Part shown: positions 4,518 through 9,073 of the stretch, one piece after another
Numbering within the stretch: position 1 is the first letter of the stretch
How the letters are laid out: every line of letters starts with the position of its first letter
Assembly: GCA_023434145.1 (NCBI GenBank)
Contig: JAEYTI010000141.1
Location: 1-9,073 of the forward strand
DNA length: 9,073 nucleotides
Origin: Chloroflexota bacterium
GTDB taxonomy: Bacteria; Chloroflexota; Anaerolineae; Anaerolineales; Anaerolineaceae
Direction of reading: 5' to 3'
Notes under the pieces: model-generated
What the model was told of the DNA's origin: nothing
The model's database searches: none
Seen by the model: only the letters and a program-made list of their open reading frames with translations
Translations under genes and position numbers: made by a program

Positions 4518-5243
4518 TTAGTGCGCAGTATCAATGCGGCGGACGATCATCACCACTTTGCCCTGGATGCGAACCCGCTCGGGGTTCTCGATGTAGATGG
4601 GGCTCATAGTGGGATTAGCGGGCTGCAAGCGGACCCGGCTACCTTCTTTGTAGAAGTACTTGAGGGTCGTCTCGTCGGTGTCTTCGAGCCACACAGCAAC
4701 CATCTCGCCGTTGTTGGCATTCTCAACCCGCTTCATGATCACGATGTCGCCATCGTTCACCATCGCGTCGATCATCGACATACCCTGAACTTCCAGGGCA
4801 AACAGATTGTCGACCTTCTCGCGAGAGGGCAGCAGGCTGCGGGCGATTTCTACGGTGCTGTCGGGATCAAAGTATGAGCCCTCGGAGGGGGGCATCGGTA
4901 CGGGAAGGCTGGCGCCAATTCGGCCCAGCACCGGCACGCTGCACAGCTCATTGATCCTGCGGGAAACGTTGCGTAGAGTCTGCGTTACGCGCGCACCCCC
5001 CGTCGATTCCTGGTACATGGGACGCAGCACGCGAATGCTGCGCGAAACGCGCTTATCGCGCTCAATATACCCGCTCGTGCAGAGCTGTTCCAGGTAGTAA
5101 TCCACCAATGAGGTGGAATCTACGCTGATATGTTTGCCAATCTCTCGAATGGAAGGGGAATAACCGTGCTGTTCCTGAAAATCCGTTAGAAAACGCATGA
5201 TTCGGATGTGCCGGTCGCTCAAACCTTCGTTTCTTCTACCCAT
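4518..5243 (-). CDS. lexA: LexA repressor (SOS regulator, S24 self-cleaving protease)
   Basis: LexA represses SOS DNA-damage genes and cleaves itself when RecA filaments form. The N-terminal winged helix-turn-helix spans about residues 8-72 (LSDRHIRIMRFLTDFQEQHG, then YSPSIREIGKHISVDSTSLV). A 30-residue linker follows. The C-terminal peptidase domain has the nucleophile Ser156 in GMSMIDAMVNDGD and the general base Lys195 in TTLKYF. The cleavage region reads VPVLGRIGASLP (103-114), so the scissile bond would be Ala111-Ser112 where most LexA proteins have Ala-Gly. ATG 5243 has GTGAGG 6 nt upstream and gives 241 residues; an in-frame GTG at 5255 would add four. The length exceeds the usual 200-230 because of the linker. 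The gene is convergent with rplL and divergent from wecC. Confidence 0.94.
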   Translation of the reverse strand: MGRRNEGLSDRHIRIMRFLTDFQEQHGYSPSIREIGKHISVDSTSLVDYYLEQLCTSGYIERDKRVSRSIRVLRPMYQESTGGARVTQTLRNVSRRINELCSVPVLGRIGASLPVPMPPSEGSYFDPDSTVEIARSLLPSREKVDNLFALEVQGMSMIDAMVNDGDIVIMKRVENANNGEMVAVWLEDTDETTLKYFYKEGSRVRLQPANPTMSPIYIENPERVRIQGKVVMIVRRIDTAH

Positions 5244-5297
5244 TGCAAGCCTCACTCTTCCTGGTTAAAACCATGATCGGTCAAATGTGCTATAAAT

Positions 5298-5327
5298 ACT
5301 ATAACACGAACATCCGTTCTGTGTCAA
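5298..5327 (-). promoter_or_regulatory. lexA promoter with embedded LexA (SOS) box
   Basis: Read on the minus strand, TTGACA (5327-5322) is a perfect -35 and TATAGT (5303-5298) is a 5-of-6 -10, with an 18-bp spacer. Inside the spacer, plus-strand 5308-5319 is GAAC-ATCC-GTTC, a perfect match to the GAAC-N4-GTTC box of Gram-positive-type LexA. Bound LexA would block RNA polymerase, which is the normal autoregulation of lexA. Transcription would start near 5291. Confidence 0.88.
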
Positions 5328-5365
5328 GCACCTTTTTGAATTTGCGGTCTATATTTCGGGTAATT

Positions 5366-5418
5366 GGTAATTGTGGCTGTCTCCGCGTGCGCAGCACGCG
5401 GAGACAGCCACAATTACC
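5366..5418. repeat. Perfect 25-bp palindrome with 3-nt loop between divergent promoters
   Basis: Bases 5366-5390 are the exact reverse complement of 5394-5418, with only GCA between them. Just to the left, GGGTAATT (5358-5365) nearly repeats the start of the left arm (GGTAATT, 5366-5372) and could pair with 5412-5419 instead. No T-run follows on either strand. It may be an extragenic palindromic repeat, a cruciform-forming site or a transcription barrier. It cannot be matched to a named family from sequence alone. Confidence 0.85.
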
Positions 5419-5439
5419 CTTCGCCTGCTCTGCCTTACA

Positions 5440-5514
5440 AACGGGAACAAAATTTTCTCTAACAACGTTGGAAAGTGAAGTTCTCCATATTTATGAGATA
5501 TAATTGTTCCCGTT
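5440..5514. promoter_or_regulatory. Operator-like inverted repeat at the wecC promoter
   Basis: AACGGGAACAA (5440-5450) is the exact reverse complement of TTGTTCCCGTT (5504-5514), with 53 nt between the arms. The right arm shares its first T with the TATAAT box and covers the predicted start point near 5511. The centres are 64 bp apart, close to six helical turns. This would fit a protein that binds both arms, or a long RNA/DNA stem. The repeat is seen; its role is inferred. Confidence 0.55.
5499..5504 (+). promoter_or_regulatory. -10 box of the wecC-wecB-glycosyltransferase operon
   Basis: A perfect TATAAT stands 38 nt before the wecC GTG. The -35 region is weak: GTGAAG at 5475-5480 has an 18-bp spacer and matches 3 of 6. 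The promoter may therefore need an activator or be modest. The leader would be about 30 nt. Confidence 0.6.
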
Positions 5515-5541
5515 ATCCTCGCTGGGTCAACAGGAGTTGCT

Positions 5542-6819
5542 GTGAAATTCGAAAAAATTTGTGTACTGGGCCTGGGCTATATTGGCTTGCCTACAGCCAG
5601 CACCTTCGCTACACATGGGATCAAAGTCGTTGGGTTCGATAATAACCCGCAAGTTGTAGAACGTCTGAATGCGGGCGAACTACACATTTACGAGCCTGGC
5701 TTGCGCACCCTCGTGCAGGCCGCCCTGCGCTCTGGCAACCTGATCATCGATAGCAAGCCGCAGCCCGCTGATGCCTTTATCATCGCGGTGCCCACCCCGT
5801 TTAAAGATGAGAAAAAGGCCGATATGCAGTACGTTGTCTCGGCCGCGGAATCCATCGTGCCGCACCTGCGCAAGGGCAATCTGGTGGTGCTTGAATCGAC
5901 CTCGCCGCCGCGTACCACGGTTGATATCGTCCAACCCATTTTGGAACGCTCTGGCCTGAAAGCCGGCGCGGATTTTTACCTCGCTTACTCGCCTGAGCGC
6001 GTGCTGCCAGGGCAGATCTTGCGCGAGATGATCGAGAATGCCCGTGTTATCGGCGGGATCGATCCTGTTTCGTCGCAAGCCGGGCACGACCTCTATACGG
6101 TGTTTGTGCGCGGTGAGATCGTGATGACCGATGCGACAACTGCCGAAATGTGCAAGCTGATGGAGAACACTTACCGCGATGTGAATATTGCCATTGCCAA
6201 TGAGTTTGCCCGCCTGGCGGATCACTTTGGCGTGGATATTTGGGAAGCCATTGCACTGGCCAACCGCCACCCCCGCGTGCGTATTCTCAATCCCGGCCCT
6301 GGGGTAGGCGGGCACTGCATCAGCGTGGACCCCTGGTTCCTGGTGGAAGCAGCGCCAGATATTTCTCCGCTCATCCACACTGCCCGTGAGGTGAATGACA
6401 GCCAACCTGCCTTCGTGGTAGATCTGGTGCGGCGCGCGATCGGCAGCCTGAATGGCGTCAACATTGGCGCGCTCGGACTGGCCTACAAGTCAGACGTAGA
6501 CGATCTGCGCGAAAGCCCCGCGATTGAAATCTGCCACCTGCTGGCGAATGAAGGCGCCTGCGTGACCGCCTACGAGCCCTACAAGCCGGAGTTCCGTCAA
6601 AACGGCTTCCAAACCGTTACCACACTGGCTGCCGCGCTCGATAATGCCGACGCGCTGATACTGCTGGTGGGGCATGCCGCCTTGCGCAATCTGGAGCCGC
6701 AGGTAGTGGCGCAGCTTACCAAGGCCCGCGTGGTGATCGACTGCGTGAATGCCTGGCCCGCCGAAGCGTGGGAGCAGGCTGGGTTCCGCATGTTCCGCCT
6801 GGGCGTAGGAAAAAAATAA
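5542..6819 (+). CDS. wecC: UDP-N-acetyl-D-mannosamine dehydrogenase
   Basis: This cytoplasmic NAD-dependent enzyme oxidises UDP-ManNAc at C6 to UDP-ManNAcA, a precursor of enterobacterial-common-antigen-like and other acidic surface glycans. GTG 5542 has CAGGAG 5 nt upstream and gives 425 residues, the normal length. The Rossmann motif GLGYIGLPTA is at 10-19, YSPERVLPG at 149-157, the conserved Lys205 in AEMCKLMENTYRDVNIA, and the catalytic Cys259 in GPGVGGHCISVDPWFL (252-267). The HCISVDPWF form points to WecC and not to UDP-glucose dehydrogenase. KSDVDDLRESP (316-326) is the C-terminal domain signature. The adjacent wecB supplies its substrate, which strengthens the call. Related UDP-GlcNAc or UDP-GalNAc 6-dehydrogenases remain possible. 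Confidence 0.93.
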   Translation: MKFEKICVLGLGYIGLPTASTFATHGIKVVGFDNNPQVVERLNAGELHIYEPGLRTLVQAALRSGNLIIDSKPQPADAFIIAVPTPFKDEKKADMQYVVSAAESIVPHLRKGNLVVLESTSPPRTTVDIVQPILERSGLKAGADFYLAYSPERVLPGQILREMIENARVIGGIDPVSSQAGHDLYTVFVRGEIVMTDATTAEMCKLMENTYRDVNIAIANEFARLADHFGVDIWEAIALANRHPRVRILNPGPGVGGHCISVDPWFLVEAAPDISPLIHTAREVNDSQPAFVVDLVRRAIGSLNGVNIGALGLAYKSDVDDLRESPAIEICHLLANEGACVTAYEPYKPEFRQNGFQTVTTLAAALDNADALILLVGHAALRNLEPQVVAQLTKARVVIDCVNAWPAEAWEQAGFRMFRLGVGKK

Positions 6820-7956
6820 GTGGCGCTGCGCGTTCTCTCCATATTTGGTACTCGGCCCGAGGCTGTGAAGATGTCTCCCGTGGTAAAAGCCCTGGAGCAT
6901 GCTGCCGGGATTGAGCCGATCGTTTGCGTAACCGCACAGCACCGCCAGATGCTGGACCAGGTGCTGCACCTGTTCGACATCAAACCCGATTATGACCTGA
7001 ACCTGATGCGCCCGGACCAGTCGCTGGCGAACTTGACTGCCAGCATCCTCACCGGGCTGGACCCGGTGATACGCGAGGTGCAGCCCGATTGGGTGCTGGT
7101 TCAGGGTGATACCACCACCGTTATGGCAGCTTCGCTGCTGGGGTTTTATCATCAGGTGCGCGTGGGGCACGTTGAGGCCGGCTTGCGCACCGATGATCGA
7201 TGGCAGCCGTTTCCTGAGGAGATCAACCGGCGGGTGGCAGGTGTGGTTGCTGACCTGCATTTCGCGCCGACCGAGCACAGCCGCCAAAATTTACTGCGCG
7301 AAAATGTGACCCCGGAGAGCATCCTTGTTACCGGAAACCCGGCGATTGACGCGTTGCAGAGCATTGTGAAGCATCCTACCCCGCCCGAAGTGCACGATCT
7401 GCTAGAACGGCTGGACATATGTTCCGGACGCAAGCAGTTGATCGCGATCACTGCCCACCGGCGTGAGAACCTCGGGCAGCCGATGGAGGATATCTGTCGG
7501 GCCATACGGATTCTCGCGGAAACGTACCCAGACAGGCTGGCGTTGGTCTGGCCGGTTCACCTGAACCCGCGCGTACAGGAGCCGGCCCACCGGCTGTTGA
7601 GCGATGTTCCCAACGTTACCCTGCTGCCTCCGCTCGATTACCTGCCGATGATCCACATGATGAAGCATGCAAAGCTGGTGCTGACCGATTCGGGCGGCAT
7701 TCAAGAAGAAGCCACCTGCCTGGGCGTTCCTGCATTGGTGATGCGAGAGATTACCGAACGCCCCGAAGGCGTGGAGGCGGGCGTGCTCAAGCTGGTGGGT
7801 ATGAATACCGAGCGTATTGTTACGGAAGCCCGCGCGCTGCTGGAAGATGAGGATGCCTACCGCAAGATGGCCTGCTGCGCCAATCCCTTTGGGGATGGGC
7901 ACGCGGCGGAACGAATTGTGGCCGCGCTGCTGGAACGCTCTGGTTCTGGAGGATAG
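6820..7956 (+). CDS. wecB: UDP-N-acetylglucosamine 2-epimerase (non-hydrolysing)
   Basis: WecB interconverts UDP-GlcNAc and UDP-ManNAc in the cytoplasm and feeds WecC. GTG 6820 directly follows the wecC TAA, in the same frame, with TAGGA (6806-6810) 9 nt upstream inside wecC. The 378 residues match the family. Motifs are GTRPEAVKM (10-18), GDTTT with Asp97, GHVEAGLRT with Glu119, FPEEINRR with Glu133, TAHRREN with His213, DSGGIQEEA (290-298) and ERPEGVEAG (313-321). These Asp, Glu, Glu and His residues match the known active-site set. The closing NPFGDGHAAERI is typical. The zero-gap junction suggests translational coupling; the next gene starts 10 nt after the stop. Confidence 0.96.
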   Translation: MALRVLSIFGTRPEAVKMSPVVKALEHAAGIEPIVCVTAQHRQMLDQVLHLFDIKPDYDLNLMRPDQSLANLTASILTGLDPVIREVQPDWVLVQGDTTTVMAASLLGFYHQVRVGHVEAGLRTDDRWQPFPEEINRRVAGVVADLHFAPTEHSRQNLLRENVTPESILVTGNPAIDALQSIVKHPTPPEVHDLLERLDICSGRKQLIAITAHRRENLGQPMEDICRAIRILAETYPDRLALVWPVHLNPRVQEPAHRLLSDVPNVTLLPPLDYLPMIHMMKHAKLVLTDSGGIQEEATCLGVPALVMREITERPEGVEAGVLKLVGMNTERIVTEARALLEDEDAYRKMACCANPFGDGHAAERIVAALLERSGSGG

Positions 7957-7966
7957 GAACAAGCGC

Positions 7967-8989
7967 ATGGGCGACTCGATTTGCATCCTGCCCCGCGTTG
8001 AGGGTGTGGGCGGCCCGGCGTCATTCCGTGCCCGTCTCATCGCCGGGCTGCAAGAGCGCGGCGTAAGCCTGGTGGAAAATGCGAATGATCCGGCCTGCAG
8101 CTCGATCCTGGTAATTGGTGGCACACGGCGGGTACTCGAACTGGTGCGGGCGCGAAACCGTGGTGTGCGGATCGTGCAGCGCCTGAACGGCATGAATTGG
8201 ATGCACCGGAAGAAGTTTACCGGAGTGCGTCATTTTCTGCGCTCAGAGGTAAACAACCGCATTCTTTCCACCATCCGCGCCCGCATTGCCCACCGGATCG
8301 TTTACCAGAGCAACTTTGCCCGCACGTGGTGGCAGACGGTCTACGGCAAAGTAAGCGCTGCCGGTTCTGTCGCATACAACGGTGTCGATCTTCAAACGTT
8401 CCATCCCAACGGCCCTGAACAGCCTCCGGCGGATCGCTACCGCATTTTGCTGGTGGAAGGGCATTTCTCAGGCGGATACGAGCTGGGGTTGTTCAATGCA
8501 GTCGACCTGGTGCGCGCGCTGAAAGGGCAGGCGGATCGCCCCGTAGAGCTGATGGTGGCGGGTGAGGTGCCCACTCGCTTGCGCGCCCGCTGTGAAGCCC
8601 GAGCTCCTGGGCTGATTCGGTGGACTGGCATCGTCCCGCGCGCGAAGGTGGTAGAACTCGACCGGTCGTCGCACGTGTTGTTCTCGGCAGATCTCAATGC
8701 TGCCTGCCCCAATTCGGTGATTGAGGCGCTGGCGTGTGGGCTGCCCGTTGTTTCGTATGCCACCGGCTCCATTCCCGAACTGATCGAAGGGGAAGCCGGC
8801 ATGGTGGTGCCCTGGGGCAGCAACTTCTGGAAGCTGGAACCGCCGGATATCAGCATGCTAGCAAGCGCCACGTTGCGCATCTTTGCCGGGCAAGAACTGT
8901 TCCGCAAGGCTGCTCGCGCGCGCGCCGAGGCAGCCTTTGGCCTCGATAAGATGGTCGAACGTTACCTCGAGGTGCTCCTCGGGTACTAA
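7967..8989 (+). CDS. GT4-type glycosyltransferase, substrate unknown
   Basis: This is a 340-residue GT-B fold protein without signal peptide or membrane helices. The start has the glycine-rich loop RVEGVGGPASF (10-20), typical of the acceptor-binding domain. YNGVDLQTFHP (137-147) marks the inter-domain region of GT4 enzymes. ADLNAACPNSVIEALACGLP (241-260) is the nucleotide-sugar binding region; Glu253 corresponds to the second Glu of the EX7E motif, while the first is replaced by Asn244 or Ala245. VVSYATGSIPELI follows it. ATG 7967 has TAGGA (7954-7958), overlapping the wecB stop, 8 nt upstream. The frame is open further upstream inside wecB, which is chance. Being the last gene of the wecC-wecB operon, it may transfer ManNAcA or a related sugar onto a surface glycan. 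The donor is not shown by the sequence. Confidence 0.88.
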   Translation: MGDSICILPRVEGVGGPASFRARLIAGLQERGVSLVENANDPACSSILVIGGTRRVLELVRARNRGVRIVQRLNGMNWMHRKKFTGVRHFLRSEVNNRILSTIRARIAHRIVYQSNFARTWWQTVYGKVSAAGSVAYNGVDLQTFHPNGPEQPPADRYRILLVEGHFSGGYELGLFNAVDLVRALKGQADRPVELMVAGEVPTRLRARCEARAPGLIRWTGIVPRAKVVELDRSSHVLFSADLNAACPNSVIEALACGLPVVSYATGSIPELIEGEAGMVVPWGSNFWKLEPPDISMLASATLRIFAGQELFRKAARARAEAAFGLDKMVERYLEVLLGY

Positions 8990-9001
8990 ACCCCATTTAT
9001 C

Positions 9002-9072
9002 ATTATCGCTGAAAAAATATGGGGGTCTGGGCGCTACAATCGCCCAGACCCCCCTATTTTTTAAGCGATAAT
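9002..9072. terminator. Terminator of the wec operon at the window edge
   Basis: Three stacked helices share one axis: 9002-9010/9064-9072 (9 bp), 9012-9019/9055-9062 (8 bp, A-run against T-run) and 9021-9033/9041-9053 (13 bp, GC-rich), with single mismatches G9011/A9063 and T9020/C9054 and a 7-nt loop. The GC core followed by TATTTTTT is a strong intrinsic terminator on the plus strand, and the mirror A-run makes it bidirectional. A convergent gene may lie beyond the window. Confidence 0.88.
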
Positions 9073-9073
9073 T

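Noticed and set aside
5291..5296. Plus-strand TATAAA as an extra wecC promoter
   Set aside because: No -35 is present at the right distance (AAAACC region), and it is over 240 nt from wecC; the bases belong to the lexA -10 and start-site region on the minus strand.
5243..5503. An 86-codon plus-strand open frame across the lexA-wecC gap
   Set aside because: It runs through the lexA promoter, the SOS box and the 25-bp palindrome, shows no family similarity, and has no ribosome site.
5680..6405. A 241-codon minus-strand open frame inside wecC
   Set aside because: It is a shadow of a gene whose motifs are intact on the plus strand, and the reverse frame shows no domain.
6810..6819. A-AAA-AAA slippery heptamer at the wecC end
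   Set aside because: A -1 slip leads to a frame that does not join wecB and stops after about 30 codons, and no stimulatory stem is evident. The genes are already in the same frame.
7817..7966. A 50-codon N-terminal extension of the glycosyltransferase
   Set aside because: It overlaps wecB in another frame; ATG 7967 has a well-placed TAGGA and begins a normal GT4 N-terminus.
7402..8193. A 263-codon minus-strand open frame over the wecB-glycosyltransferase junction
   Set aside because: It crosses two well-supported genes, has no recognisable domain, and has low-complexity Arg/Ser-rich composition.

Overview
The window is a bacterial translation and transcription housekeeping block that runs into a cell-surface sugar operon. 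Bases 1-4435 read left to right as tuf (3' end only), rpmG, tRNA-Trp(CCA), secE, nusG, rplK (L11), rplA (L1), rplJ (L10) and rplL (L7/L12). This is the widely conserved bacterial order. The composition is moderately GC-rich, GTG starts are common, the L33 carries four zinc-ligand cysteines, and SOS control uses a GAAC-N4-GTTC operator. Together with the protein sequences this suggests a Gram-positive-like or Chloroflexota (Anaerolineae-like) bacterium. The phylum is an inference and is not proven by anything in the window.

The control layer of the ribosomal block is rich. There are hairpins after tuf, before and after the tRNA, ahead of rplK, between rplK and rplA, and after rplA. An extended -10 promoter (3107-3135) starts a classic L10 leader that ends in a strong intrinsic terminator. 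A long competing antiterminator helix can be drawn from the sequence. This is the expected site where L10-L12 represses its own rplJ-rplL unit.

rplL is not followed by rpoB, as it is in most bacteria. Two very strong bidirectional terminators (4387-4435 and 4446-4492) separate it from a convergent lexA (minus strand, 4518-5243). The lexA promoter has a perfect -35, and a GAAC-N4-GTTC LexA box sits inside its spacer, so lexA is very probably autoregulated. Its self-cleavage site reads Ala-Ser instead of the usual Ala-Gly.

The lexA-wecC divergent gap (5244-5541) holds the lexA promoter, a perfect 25-bp palindrome with a 3-nt loop, and an 11-bp inverted repeat with 53 nt between its arms. The second arm of that repeat overlaps a TATAAT box. 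These precede a tight three-gene operon: wecC (UDP-ManNAc dehydrogenase), wecB (UDP-GlcNAc 2-epimerase) and a GT4-type glycosyltransferase. The first two would make UDP-N-acetylmannosaminuronic acid, and the third would transfer a sugar into a surface polysaccharide or glycan. The window ends inside the operon's terminator hairpin.

I see no mobile element, CRISPR array or clearly unprecedented system. The most interesting items are regulatory: the L10 leader switch, the LexA cleavage-site variant, the palindrome between the divergent promoters, the operator-like repeat, and the possible alternative starts of NusG and SecE.
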